Of a stretch of DNA of 64,000 nt, positions 34,670 through 48,729 are shown in pieces. The DNA is taken from NCBI GenBank assembly GCA_963965975.1, contig OZ014416.1:3410001-3474000 (forward strand), given 5' to 3'. Origin of the DNA: Xestospongia bergquistia. Its lineage: Eukaryota; Porifera; Demospongiae; Haplosclerida; Petrosiidae. Each line of letters opens with the position of its first letter. Positions within the stretch are counted from its first letter, which is position 1. Under the pieces are notes generated by a model. It was not told the origin of the DNA and made no database searches. It saw only the letters and a list, made by a program, of their open reading frames with translations. The position numbers and the translations under genes are program-made.

Positions 34670-35690
34670 GACTTTAGTAGGTTCAGACTATTGAGAGAAG
34701 TTTATAAAGTAAACTGCTCAGTCTAAAGGACTTTATGGCACTAACTAAGTAAACAACTATTAACAGTTTAGTAAGTTAGTTTGTATTAACGCTCTAAAGT
34801 CTTTAAGTGAAAGACTTTAGAAGGTTTAGACTATTGAGAGAAGAGTATAAAGTAAACTGCTCAATCTAAAGGACTTTATGGCACTAACGATGTAAACAAC
34901 TATTAACAGTTTAGTAAGTTAGTTTGTATTAACGCTCTAAAGTCTTTAAGTGAAAGACTTTAGAAGGTTTAGACTATTGAGAGAAGTTTATAAAGTAAAC
35001 TGCTCAGTCTAAAGGACTTTATGGGACTAACTAAATAAACAGATATTAACAGTTTAGTAAGTTAGTTTGCATTAACGCTCTAAAGTCTTTAAGTTAAAGA
35101 CTTTAGAAGGTTTAGACTATTGAGAGAAGTTTATAAAGTAAACTGCTCAGTCTAAAGGACTTTATGGCACTAACTAAATAAACAGCTATTAACAGTTTAG
35201 TAAGTTAGTTTGCATTAACGCTCTAAAGTCTTTAAGTTAAAGACTTTAGTAGGTTCAGACTATTGAGAGAAGTTTATAAAGTAAACTGCTCAGTCTAAAG
35301 GACTTTATGGCACTAACTAAGTAAACAACTATTAACAGTTTAGTAAGTTAGTTTGTATTAACGCTCTAAAGTCTTTAAGTGAAAGACTTTAGAAGGTTTA
35401 GACTATTGAGGGAAGAGTATAAAGTAAACTGCTCAATCTAAAGGACTTTATGGCACTAACTAAGTAAACAACTATTAACAGTTTAGTAAGTTAGTTTGTA
35501 TTAACGCTCTAAAGTCTTTAAGTGAAAGACTTTAGAAGGTTTAGACTATTGAGAGAAGTTTATAAAGTAAACTGCTCAGTCTAAAGGACTTTATGGGACT
35601 AACTAAATAAACAGATATTAACAGTTTAGTAAGTTAGTTTGCACTAACGCTCTAAAGTCTTTAAGTTAAAGACTTTAGAAGGTTTAAACT
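34670..35690. repeat. 4-monomer higher-order repeat (572 bp)
   Basis: TTTAGTAGGTTCAGACTATTG occurs with GTTCAGAC at 34681 and 35253. The following monomers match in order: AAACAACTATTAAC with TTTGTATTAACGC, GAAGAGTATAAAG with CTCAATCTAAAGG, then ATGGGACTAACTAAATAAAC. Confidence 0.85.
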
Positions 35691-36699
35691 ATTGAGAGAA
35701 GTTTATAAAGTAAACTGCTCAGTCTAAAGGACTTTATGGCTCTAACTAAATAAACAGCTATTAACACTTTAGTAAGTTAGTTGGCATTAACGTAATAAAG
35801 TCTTTAAGTTAAAGACTTTAGTAGGTATAGACTATTGAGAGAAGTTTATATAGTAAACTACTCAGTCTAAAGGACTTTTTGGCACTAACTAAATAAACAG
35901 CTATTAACAGTTTACTAGGTTATTTGGCATTAACGCTCTAAAGTCTTTAAGTTAAGGACTTTAGAAGTTTAGACTATTGAGAGTGGTTTATAAAGTAAAC
36001 TGCTCAGTCTAAAGGACTTTATGGCACTAACTATATAAACAGCTATTAACAGTTTAGTAAATTAGTTTGCATTAACGCTCTAAAGTCTTTAAGTTAAAGA
36101 CTTTAGTAGGTTTAGACCATTGAGAGAAAATTATAAAGTAAACTGTTCAGTCTAAAGGACTTTATGGCACTCACTAAATAAACAGCTATTAACAAATTAG
36201 CAAGTTTGTTTGCATTAACGCTCTAAAGTCTTTAAGTTAATGACTTTGGAAGGTTTAGAATATATAAAGAAGTTTATAAAGTAAACTGCTCAGTCTAAAG
36301 GACTTTATGGCACTAACTAAATAAGGAGCTATTAACAGTTTAGTAAGTTAGTTTGCATTAACGCTCTAAAGTCTTTAAGTTAAAGACTTTAGTAGGTTTA
36401 GAATATTGAGAGAAGTTTATAAAGTAAACTGCTCAGTCTAAAGGACTTTATGGCACTAACTAAGTAAACAGCTATTAACAGTTTAGTAAGTTAGTTTGCA
36501 TTAACGCTCAAAAGTCTTTAAGTTAAAGACTTTTGAATGTTTAGACAATTGAGAGAAGAGTATAAAGTAAACTGCTAAGTCTAAAGGACCTTATGGCACT
36601 AACTCAATAAACAGCTATTAACAGTTTAGTAGTTAGTTTGCATTAACGCTCTAAAGTCTTTAAGTTAAAGACTTTAGAAGGTTTAGACTATTTAGAGAA

Positions 36700-39560
36700 G
36701 TTGATAGGGTAAACTGCTCAGTCTAAAGGACTTTATGGCACTAACTAAATAAACAGCTATTAACAGTTTAGTAAGATTGTTTGCATTAACGCTCTAAAGT
36801 CTTTAAGTTAAAGACTTTAGAATGTTTAGACTATAGAGAGAAGTTTATAAAGTAAACTGCTAAGTGTAAAGGACTTTATGGCACTAACTAAATAAACAGC
36901 TATTAACAGTTTAGTAAGTTAGTTTGCATTAACTCAATAAAGTCTTTAAGTTAAAGACTTTTACAGGTATAGACTATTGAGAGAAGTTTATAAAGTAAAC
37001 TGCTCAGTCTAAAGGACTTTTTGCTACTAACTAAATAAACAGCTATTAACAGTTTAGTAAGTTAGTTTGCATTAACGCTCTAAAGTCTTTAAGTTAAAGA
37101 CTTTAGAAGTTTTACACTATTGAGAGAAGTTTATAAAGTAAACTGCTTAGTTTAAAGGACTTTATGGCACTCACTAAATAAACAGCTATTAACATTTTAG
37201 TAAGTTAGTTTGCATTAACGCTCTAAAGTCTTTAAGTTAAAGACTTTACAAGGTTTTGACTATTGAGAGAATTTTATAAAGTAAACTGCTTAGTCTAAAG
37301 GACTTTATGGCACTAAATAAATAAACAGCTATTAACAGTTTAGTAAGTTTGTTTGCGTTAAAGTTCTAAAGTCTTTAAGATAAAGACTTTAGAAGGTTTA
37401 GACTATTGAGAGAAGTTTATAAATTAAACTGCTCAGTCTAAAGGACTTTATGGTACTAACTAAGTAAACAGCTATTAACAGTTTAGTAAGCTAGTTTGCA
37501 TTAACGCTCTAAAGTCTTTAAGTTAAAGACTTTAGAATGTTTAGACTACTGAGAGAAGTTTATAAAGTAAATTGCTCAGTGTAAACGACTTTATGGCACT
37601 AACTAAATAAACAGCTATTAACAGTTTGGTATGTTAGTTTGCATTTACGCAATAAAGTCCTTAAGTTAAAGACTTTAGTAGGTATAGACTATTGAGAGAA
37701 GTTTATAAAGTAATCTGCTCAGTCTAAAGGACTTTATGGCACTAACTATACGAACAGCTATTAACAGTTTAGTAAGTTAGTTTGCATTAACGCTCTAAAG
37801 TCTTTAACTTAAAGACTTTAGAAGGTTTAGAGTATTGACAGATGTTTATAAAGTAAACTGCTCAGTCTAAAGGACTTTATGGCACTAACTAAATAAACAG
37901 CTTTTAACAGTTTAGTAAGTTAGTTTGCATTAAAGTTGTAAAGTCTTTAAGTTAAAGACTTTAGAAGGTTTAGACTATTGAGAGAAGTTTATAAGGAAAA
38001 CTGCTCAGTCTAAAGGACTTTATGGCACTAACTAAATAAACAGCTATTAACAGTTTAGTAAGTTAGTTTGCATTAACGCTCTAAAGTCTTTAAGTTAAAG
38101 ACTTTAGAAGGTTTAGACTATTGAGAGAAGTTTATAGGGTAAACTGCTCAGTCTAAAGGACTTTATGGCACTAACTAAATAAAAAGCTATTAACAGTTTA
38201 GTAAGATTGTTTGCATTAACGCTCTAAAGTCTTTAAGTTAAAGACTTTAGAATGTTTAGACTATAGAGAGAAGTTTATAAAGTAAACTGCTAAGTCTAAA
38301 GGACTTTATGGCACTAACTAAATAAACAGCTATTAACAGTTTAGTAAGTTAGTTTGCATTAACTCAATAAAGTCTTTAAGTTAAAGACTTTTACAGGTAT
38401 AGACTATTGAGAGAAGTTTATAAAGTAAACTGCTCAGTCTAAAGGACTTTTTGCTACTAACTAAATAAACAGCTATTAACAGTTTAGAAAGTTAGTTTGC
38501 ATTAACGCTCTAAAGTCTTTAAGTTAAAGACTTTAGAAGGTTTAGACTATTGAGAGAAGTTTATAAAGTAAACTGCTTAGTCTAAAGGACTTTACGGCAC
38601 TCACTAAATAAACAACTATTAACAGTTTAGTAAGTTAGTTTGCATTAACGCTCTAAAGTCTTTAAGTTAAAGACTTTAGAAGGTTTAGACTATTGAGAGA
38701 ATTTTATAAAGTAAACTGCTTAGTCTAAAGGACTTTATGGCACTAAATAAATAAACAGCTATTAACAGTTTAGTAAGTTTGTTTGCGTTAAAGTTCTAAA
38801 GTCTTTAAGATAAAGACTTTAGAAGGTTTAGACTATTGAGAGAAGTTTATAAAGTAAACTGCTCAGTCTAAAGGACTTTATGGTACTAACTAAGTAAACT
38901 GCTATTAACAGTTTAGTAAGCTAGTTTGCATTAACGCTCTAAAGTCTTTAAGTTAAAGACTTTAGAAGGTTTAGACTACTGAGAGAAGTTTATAAAGTAA
39001 ATTGCTCAGTGTAAACGACTTTATGGCACTAACTAAATAAACAGCTATTAACAGTTTGCTAAGTTAGTTTGCATTTACGCAATAAAGTCTTTAAGTTAAA
39101 GACTTTAGTAGGTATAGACTATTGAGAGAAGTTTATAAAGTAATCTGCTCAGTCTAAAGGACTTTATGGCCCTAACTATATGAACAGCTATTAACAGTTT
39201 AGTAAGTTAGTTTGCATTAACGCTCTAAAGTCTTTAAGTTAAAGACTTTAGAAGGTTTAGAGTATTGACAGATGTTTATAAAGTAAACTGCTCAGTCTAA
39301 AGGACTTTATGGCACTAACTAAATAAACAGCTATTAACAGTTTAGTAAGTTAGTTTGCATTAAAGTTGTAAAGTCTTTAAGTTAAAGACTTTAGAAGGCT
39401 TAGACTATTGAGAGATGTTTATAAGGAAAACTGCTCAGTCTAAAGGACTTTATGGCACTAACTAAATAAACAGCTATTATCAGTTTAGTAAGTTAGATTG
39501 CATTAACGCTCTAAAGTCTTTAAGTTAAAGACTTTAGAAGGTTTACACTATTCAGAGAAG
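36700..39560. repeat. 10-monomer higher-order repeat (1,430 bp), 2 copies
   Basis: Markers at exactly 1,430 bp: GATTGTTTGCATTAAC (36781/38211), the TAGGGTAAACTGC variant (about 36713/38143), CATTAAAGTTGTAAAG (37931/39361) and TTTATAAGGAAAACTGC. The copies differ at scattered sites only. Confidence 0.9.
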
Positions 39561-39659
39561 TTTATAAAGTAAACTGCTCAGTCTAAAGGACTTTATGGCA
39601 ATAACTATATAAACAACTATTAACAGTTTAGTAAGTTAGTTTGCATTAATGCAATAATG

Positions 39660-40240
39660 TCTTTAAGTTAAAGACTTTAGTAGGTATAGACTATTGAATG
39701 AAGTTTATAAAGTAAACTACTCAGTCTAAAGGACTTTTTGGCACTAACTAAATAAACAGCTATTAACAGTTTAGTAAGTTAGTTGGCATTAACGCTCTAA
39801 AGTCTTTAAGTTAAGGACTTTAGAAGGTTTAGACTATTGAGAGAAGTTTATAAAGTAAACTGCTCAGTCTAAAGGACTTTATGGCACTAACTCTATAAAC
39901 AGCTATTAACAGTTTAGTAAATTAGTTTGCATTAACGCTCTAAAGTCTTTAAGTTAAAGACTTTAGTAGGTATAGACTATTGAGTGAAGTTTATAAAGTA
40001 AACTACTCAGTCTAAAGGACTTTTTGGCACTAACTAAATAAACACTATTAACAGTTTAGTAAGTTAGTTGGCATTAACGCTATAAAGTCTTTAAGTTAAG
40101 GACTTTAGAAGGTTTAGACTATTGAGAGAAGTTTATAAAGTAAACTGCTCAGTCTAAAGGACTTTATGGCACTAACTCTATAAACAGCTATTAACAGTTT
40201 AGTAAATTAGTTTGCATTAACGCTCTAAAGTCTTTAAGTT
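39660..40240. repeat. 2-monomer higher-order repeat (about 285 bp)
   Basis: TAGGTATAGACTATTGA.TGAAG followed by AAACTACTCAG occurs at 39681 and 39966. It alternates with a GCATTAACGC..AAGTTAAGGACTTTAG monomer that carries CTAACTCTATAAAC in both copies. Confidence 0.8.
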
Positions 40241-43200
40241 AAAGACTTTACTAGTTTTAGAACATTGAGGGAAGTTTATAAAGTAAACTGCTCAGTCTAA
40301 AGGACTTTATGGCACTAACTAAATAAACAGCTATTAACAATTTAGCAAGTTTGTTTGCATTAACGCTCTAAAGTCTTTAAGTTAATGACTTTAGAAGGTT
40401 TAGACTATATAAAGAAGTTTATAAAGTAAACTGCTCAGTCTAAAGGACTTTATGGCACTAACTAAATAAACAGCTATTAACAATTTCGCAAGTTAGTTTG
40501 CATTAACGGTCTAAAGTCTTTAAGTTAAAGACTTTAGTAGGTTTAGACTATTGAGAGAAGTTTATAAAGTAAACTGCTCAGTCTAAAGGACTTTATGGCA
40601 CTAACTAAATAAACAGCTATTAACAGTTTAGTAAGTTAGTTTGCATTAACGCTCTAAAGTCTTTAAGTTAAAGGCTTTAGCAGGTTTAGACTATTGAGAG
40701 AAGTTTATAAAGTAAACTGCTTAGTCTAAAGTACTTTATGGCACTAACTAAATCAACAGCTATTAACAGTTTAGTAAGTTAGTTTGCATTAACGCTCTAA
40801 AGTCTTTAAGTTAAAGACTTTTGAAGGTTTAGACTATTGAGAGAAGTTTATAAAGTAAACTGCTCAGTCTAAAGGACTTTATGGCACTAACTAAATAAAC
40901 AGCTATTAACAGTTTAGTAAGTTAGTTTGCATTAACGCTCTAAAGTCTTTAAGTTAAAGACTTTAGAAGGTTTACACTATTCAGAGAATTTTATAAAGTA
41001 AACTGCTCAGTCTAAAGGACTTTATGGCACTAACTAAATAAACAGCTATTAACAGTTTAGTAAGTTAGTTTGCATTAACGCAATAAAGTCTTTACGATAA
41101 AGACTTTAGTAGGTTTAGACTATTGAGAGTTTATAAAGTAAACTGCTCAGTCTAAAGGACTTTATCGCACTAACTAAATAAACAGCTATTAACAGTTTAG
41201 TAAGTTAGTTGGCATTCACGCTCTAAAGTCTTTAAGTTAAACACTTTAGTAGGTTCAGACTATTGAGTGAAGTTTATAAAGTAAACTGCTCAGTCTAAAG
41301 GACTTTATGGCACTCACTAAGTAAACAGCTATCAACAATTTAGCAAGTTTGTTTGCATGAACGCTCTAAAGTCTTTAAATTAATGACTTTAGAAGTTTTA
41401 GAGTATATAAAGTAGTTTATATAGTAAACTGCTCATTCTAAAGGACTTTATGGCACTAACTAAATAAACAGCTATTAACAGTTTAGTAAGTTAGTTTGCA
41501 TTAACGCTATAAACTCTTTAAGTTAAAGACTTTAGTAGGTTTAGACTATTGAGAGAAGTTTATAAAGTAAACTGCTCAGTCTAAAGGACTTTATGGCACT
41601 AACTAAATAAACAGCTCTTAACAGTTTAGTAAGTTTGTTTGCATTAACGCTATAAAGTCTTTAAGATAAAGACTTTAGAAGGTTTAGACTATTGAGTGAT
41701 GTTTATAAAGTAAACTGCTCAGTCTAAAGGACTTTATGGCACTAACTAAGTAAACAGCTATTAATAGTTTAGTAAGTTAGTTTGCATTAACGCTCTAAAG
41801 TCTTTAAGTTAAAGGCTTTAGAAGGTTTAGACTATTGACAGAAGTTTATAAATTAAACTGCTCAGTCTTAAGGACTTCATGGCACTAACTATATAAACAG
41901 CTATTAACAGTTTAGTAAGGTAGTTTGCATTAACGCTCTAAAGTCTTTATGTTAACGACTTTAGAAGGTTTAGACTATTGATAGAAGTTTATAAAGTAAA
42001 CTGCTCAGTCTAAAAGACTTTATGGCACTAACTAAATAAACAGCTCTTAACAGTTTAGTAAGTTTGTTTGCGTTAACGCAATAAAGTCTTTAAGTTAAAG
42101 ACTTTAGAAGGTATAGACTATTGAGAGAATTTTATAAAGTAAACTGCTCAGTCTAAAGGACTTTATGGCACTACCTAAATAAACAGCTATTAACAGTTTA
42201 GTAAGTTAGTTTGCATTAACGCTGAAAAGTCTTTAAGTTAAGGACTTTAGAAGGTTTAGACTATTAAGAGAAGTTTATAAAGTAAACTGCTCAGTCTAAA
42301 GGACTTTATGGCACTAACTATATAAACAGCTATTAACAGTTTAGTAAGTTAGTTTGCATTAACGCTCTAAAGTCTTTAAGTTAAAGACTTTAGTAGGTTT
42401 AGACCATTGAGAGAAGTTTATAAAGTAAACTGCTCAGTCTAAAGGACTTTTTGGCACTAACAAAATAAACAGCTTTTATCACTTTAGCAAGTTTGTTTAC
42501 ATTAACGCTCTAAAGTCTTTAAATTAACGACTTTAGAAGGTTTAGACTATATAAAGAAGTTTATAAAATAAACTGCTCAGTCTAAAGGACTTTATGGCAC
42601 TAACTAAATAAACAGCTATTAACAGTTTAGTAAGTTAGTTTGCATTAACGCTCTAAAGTTTTTAAGTTAAAGGCTTTAGTAGGTTTAGACTATTCAGAGA
42701 AGTTTATAAAGTAAACTGCTCAGTCTAAAAAACTTTATGGCACTAACTAAGTAAACAGCTATTAACAGTTTAGTAAGTTAGTTTGCATTAACGCTCTAAA
42801 GTCTTTAAGTTAAAGACTTTAGAAGGTTTAGTCTATTGAGAGAAGTTTATAAAGTAAACTGCTCACTCTAAAGGACTTTATGGCACTAACTAAATAAACA
42901 GCTATTAACAATTTAGCAAGTTTGTTTGCTTTAACGCTCTAAAGTCTTTAAATTAATGACTTTAGAAGGTTTAGATTATATAAAGAAATTCAGAAAGTAA
43001 ACTGCTCAATGTAAAGGACTTTATGGCACTAAGTAATTAAACAGCTATTAACAGTTTAGTAAGTTAGTTTGCATTAACGCTCTAAAGTCTTTAAGTTAAA
43101 GACTTTAGTAGGTTTAGACTATTCAGAGAAGTTTATAAAGTAAACTGCTCAGTCTAAAGGACTTTACGGCACTAACTATTTAAACAGCTATTAACAGTTT

Positions 43201-43789
43201 AGTAAGTTAGTTTGCATTAACGCTCTAAAGTCTTTAAGTTAAAGACTTTAGTAGGTTTAGACTATTGAGAGAAGTTTATAAAGTAAACTGATCAGTCTAA
43301 AGGACTTTATGGCACTAACTGAATAAACAGCTATTAACAGTTTAGTAAGTTAGTTTGCATTAACGCTCTAAAGTCTTTAAGTTAAAGACTTTAGAAGGTT
43401 TAGACTATTCAGAGAAGTTTATAGAGTAAACTGCTCAGTCTAAAGGACTTTATGGCACTAACTAAATAAACAGCTATTAACAGTTTAGTAAGTTAGTTTG
43501 CATTAGCGCTCTAAAGTCTTTAAGTTAAAGACTTTAGAAGGTTTAGACTATTCAGAGTAGTTTATAAAGAAAACTGCTCAGTCTAAAGGACTTTATGGCA
43601 CTAACTAATTAAACAGCTATTAACAGTTTAGTAAGTTAGTTTGCATTAACGCAATAAAGTCTTTAAGTTAAAGACTTTAGTAGGTATAGACTATTGAGAG
43701 AAGTTTATAAAGTAAACTGCTCAGTTAAAGGACTTTATGGCACTAACTAAATAAACAGCTATTAACAGTTTAGTAAGTTAGTTTGCATT

Positions 43790-46350
43790 TACGCTCTAAA
43801 GTCTTTAAGTTAAAGATTTTACAAGGTTTAGACTATTGACAGAAGTTTATAAAGTAAACTGCTTAGTCTAAAGGAGTTTATGGCACTAACTAAATAAACA
43901 GCTATTAACAGTTTAGTAAGTTAGTTTGCATTAACGCTCTAAAATCTTTAAGTTAAAGACTTTAGAAGTTTTAGACTATTGAGAGATGTTTATAAAGTAA
44001 ACTGCTCAGTCTAAAGGACTTTATGGCACTAACTAAATAAACAGCTATTAACAGTTTAGTAAGTTAGTTTGCGTTAACACTCTAAAGTCTTTAAGTGAAA
44101 GACTTTAGAAGGTTTAGACTATTGAGAGAAGAGTATAAAGTAAACTGCTCAGTCTAAAGGACTTTATGGCTCGAATTAAATAAACAGCTATTAACAGTTT
44201 AGTAAGTTAGTTTGCATTAACGCAATAAAGTCTTTAAGTTAAAGACTTTAGTAGGTATAGACTATTGAGAGATGTTTATAAAGTAAACTGCTCAGTCTAA
44301 AGGACTTTTAGGCACTAACTAAATAAACAGCTATTAACAGTTTAGTATGTTAGTTTGCATTAACGCTCTAAAGTCTTTAAGTTAAAGACTTTAGAACGTT
44401 TAGACTATTGAGAGAATTTTATAAAGTAAACTGCTTAGACTAAAGGACTTTATGGCACTAACTAAATAAACAGCTATTAACAGTTTAGTAAGATAGTTTC
44501 CATTAACGCTCTAAAGTCTTTAAGTGAAAGACTTAAAAGGTTTAGACTATTGAGAGAAGAGTATAAAGTAAACTGCTCAGTCTAAAGGACTTTATGTCTC
44601 GAATTAAATAAAAAGCTATTAACAGTTTAGTAAGTTTGTTTGCATTAACGCAATAAAGTCTTTAAGTTAAAGACTTTAGTAGGTATAGACTATTGAGAGA
44701 AGTTTATAAAGTAAACTGCTCAGTCTAAAGGACTTTTTGGCACTAACTAAATAAACAGCTATTAACAGTTTAGTAAGTTAGTTTGCATTAACGCTCTAAA
44801 GTCTTTAAGTTAAAGACTTTAGAAGGTTTAGACTATTGAGAGAAGTTTATAAAGTAAACTGCTTCGACTAAAGGACATTATGGCACTAACTAAATAAACA
44901 GCTATTAACAGTTTAGTAAGTTAGTTTCCATTAACGCTCTAAAGTCTTTAAGTGAAAGACTTTAGAAGGTTTAGACTATTGAGAGAAGAGTATAAAGTAA
45001 ACTGCTCTGTCTCAAGGACTTTATGGCACTAACTAAATAAACAGCTATTAACAGTTTAGTAAGTTAGTTTGCATTAACGCTCTAAAGTCTTTAAGTTAAA
45101 GACTTTAGAAGGTTTAGGCTATTCAGAGAAGTTTATAAAGTAAACTGCTCAGTCTAAAGGACTTTATGGCACTAACTAAATAAACAGCTATTAACAGTTT
45201 AGTAAGTTAGTTTGCATTAACGCTCTAAAGTCTTTAAGTTAAAGACTTTAGAAGGTTTAGACTATTGAGAGAAGTTTTTAAAGTAAACTGCTCAGTCTAA
45301 AGGACTTTATAGCACTAACTAAATAAACAGCTATTAACAGTTTAGTAAGTTAGTTTGCGTTAACGAAATAAAGTCTTTAACTTAAAGTCTTTAGTAGGTA
45401 CAGACTATTGAGAGAAGTTTATAAAGTAAACTGCTCAGTCTAAAGGACTTTTTGCTACAAACTAAGTAAACAGCTATTAACAGTTTAGTAAGTTAGTTTG
45501 CATTAACGCTCTAAAGTCTTTAAGTTAAAGACTTTAGAAGGTTTAGACTATTGACAGAAGTTTATAAAGTAAACTGCTTAGTCTAAAGGACTTTATGGCA
45601 CTAACTAAATAAACAGCTATTAACAGTTTAGTAAGTTAGTTTGCATTAACGCTCTAAAGTCTTTTAGTTAAAGACTTTAGAAGGTTTAGACTATTGAGAG
45701 AAGTTTATAAAGTAAACTGCTTAGTCTAAAGGACTTTATGCCACTAACTAAATAAACAGCTATTAACAGTTTAGTAAGTTAGTTTGCATTAAAGTTCTAA
45801 AGTCTTTAAGTTAAAGACTTTAGAAGGTTTAGACTATTGAGAGAAGTTTATAAAGTAAGCTGCTCAGTCTAAAGGACTTTATGGCACTAACTAAATAAAC
45901 AGCTATTAACAGTTTAGTAAGTTAGTTTGCATTAGCGCTTTAAAGTCTTTAAGTTAAAGACTTTGGAAGGTTTAGACTATTCAGACAATTTTATAAAGTA
46001 AACTGCTCAGTCTAAAGGACTTTATGGCACTAACTAAATAAACAGCTATTAACAGTTTAGTAAGTTAGTTTGCATTAATGCAATAAAGTCTTTAAGTTAA
46101 AGACTTTAGTAGGTATAGACTATTGAGAGAAGTTTATAAAGTAAACTGCTCAGTCTAAAGGACTTTTTGGCACTAACTAAATAAACAGCTATTAACAGTT
46201 TTGTAAGTTAGTTTGCATTAACGCTTTAAGTCTTTAAGTTAAGGACTTTAGAAGGTTTTGACTATTGAGAGAAGTTTATAAACTAAACTGCTCAGTCTAA
46301 AGGACATTATGGCACTGACTATATAGACAGCTATTAACTGTTTAGTAAGA
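43790..46350. repeat. Satellite block with a distant second copy (right member)
   Basis: It repeats the marker order of 24060-26460 at an offset of 19,722 bp (AAGATTTTACAAGG at 43813). It includes both 3-monomer-spaced CTCGAATTAAATAAA variants (44168 and about 44596) and ends with GGACATTATGGCACTGACTATATA near 46303. The offset grows to about 19,866 bp at the right end, consistent with one extra monomer. Confidence 0.85.
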
Positions 46351-48729
46351 TTGTTTGCATTAACGCTTTAAAGTCTTTATGTTAAAGACTTTTGAAGATT
46401 TAGACTATTTAAAAAAGTTTATAAAGTAAACTACTCTGTCTAAAGGACTTTCTGGCACTAACTAAATAAACAGCTATTAACAGTTTAGTAAGTTAGTTTG
46501 CATTAACGCTCTAAATTCTTTAATTTAAAGACTTCAGAAGATTTAGACTATTGAGAGAAGTTTATAAAGTAAACTGCTCAGTCTAAAGGACTTTATGGCA
46601 CTAACTAAATAAACAGCTATTGACAGTTTAGTAAGTTAGTTTACATTAACGCTCTAAAGTCTTTAAGTTAAAGACTTTACAATGTTTAGACTAATGAGAG
46701 AAGTTTATAAAGTAAACTGCTCAGTCTAAAGGACTTTATGGCACTAACTAAATAAACAGCTATTAACAGTTTAGTAAGATTGTTTGCATTAACGCTCTAA
46801 GGTCTTTATGTTATAGACTTTTGAAGGTTTAGACTATTTAAAGGAGTTTATAAAGTAAACTGCTCAGTCTAAAGGACTTTCTGGCTCTAACTAAATAAAC
46901 AGCTATTAACAGTTTAGTAAGTAAGATTGCATTAACGCGATAAAGTCTTTAAGTTAAAGACTTTAGAAGGTTTAGACTATTGAGAGAAGTTTATAAAGTA
47001 AACTGCTCAGTCTAATGGACTTTATGGCACTAACTAAGTAAACAGCTATTAACAATTTAGTAAGTTAGTTTGCATTACCGCTCTAAAGTCTTTAAGTTAA
47101 AGACTTTAGAAGGTTTAGACTATTGAGAGAAGTTTATAAAGTAAACTGCTCAGTCTAAAGGACTTTATGGCACTAACTAAATAAACAGCTATTAACAGTT
47201 TAGTAAGTTAGTTTGCATTAGCGCTCTAAAGTCTTTAAGTTAAAGACTTTAGAAGGTTTAAACTATTCAGAGTAGTTTATAAAGTAAACTGCTCAGTCTA
47301 AAGGACATTATGGCACTAACTAATTAAACAGCTATTAACAGTTTAGTAAGTTAGTTCGCATTAACGCAATAAAGTCTTTAAGTTAAAGACTTTAGTAGGT
47401 ATAGACTATTGAGAGAAGTTTATAAAGTAAACTGCTCAGTCGAAAGGACTGTCTGGCACTAACTGCATAAACAGCTATTAACTGTTTAGTAAGTTAGTTG
47501 GCATTCACGCTCTAAAGTCTTTAAGTTAAAGACTTTAGTAGGTTCAGACTATTGAGAGAAGTTTATAAAGTAAACTGCTCAGTCTAAAGGACTTTATGGC
47601 ACTAACTAAGTAAACAGCTATTAACAATTTAGCAAGTTTGTTTGCATTAACGCTCGAAAGTCTTTAAATTATTGACTGTAGAAGTTTTAGAGTATATAAA
47701 GTAGTTTATAAAGTAAACTGCTAAGTATAAAGGACTTTATGGCACTAACTAAATAAACCGCTATTAACAGTTTAGTAAGTTAGCTTGCATTAACGCTATA
47801 AACTCTTTAAGTTAAAGACTTTAGTAGGTTTAGACTATTGAGAGAAGTTTATAAAGTGAACTGCTTAGTCTAAATGACTTTATGGCACTAACTAAGTAAA
47901 CAGCTATTAACAGTTTAGTAAGTTAGTTTGCATTAACGCTATAAAGTCTTTAAGTTAAAGACTTTAGAAGGTTTAGACTATTGAGAGAAGTTTATAAAGT
48001 AAACTGCTCAGTCTAAAGGACTTTATGGCACTAACTAAGTAAACAGCTATTAACAGTTTAGTAAGTTAGTTAGCATTAACGCTATAAAATCTTTATGTTA
48101 AAGACTTTAGAAGGTTTAGACTTTTGAGAGAAGTTTATAAAGTAAACTGCTCAGTCTAAAGGACATTATGGCACTAACTAATAAACAGCTATTAACAGTT
48201 TAGTAAGTTAGTTTGCATTAACGCAATAAAGTCTTTAAGTTAGACTTTAACAGGTATAGAATATTGAGAGAATTTTATAAAGTAAACTGCTCAGTCTAAA
48301 GGACTTTTTGGCACTATCTAAATAAACAGCTATTAACAATTTAGTAAGTTAGTTTGCATTAACGCTCTAAAGTCTTTAAGTTAAGGATTTTAGAAGGTTT
48401 AGACTATTGAGAGAAGTTTATAAAGTAAACTGCTCAGTCTAAAGGACTTTATGGCACTAACTATATAAACAGCTATTAACAGTTTAGTAAGTTAGTTTGC
48501 ATTAACGCTCTAAAGTCTTTAAGTTAAAGACTTTAGAAGGTTTAGATCATTGAGAGAAGTTTATAAAGTAAACTGCTCAGTCTAAAGGACTTTATGGCTC
48601 TAACTAAGTAAACAGCTATTAACAGTTTAGTAAGTTAGTGTGCATTAACGCTATAAAGTCTTTAAGTTAAAGACTTTAGAAGGTTTAGACTATTGAGAGA
48701 AGTTTATAAAGTAAACTGCTCAGTCTAAA

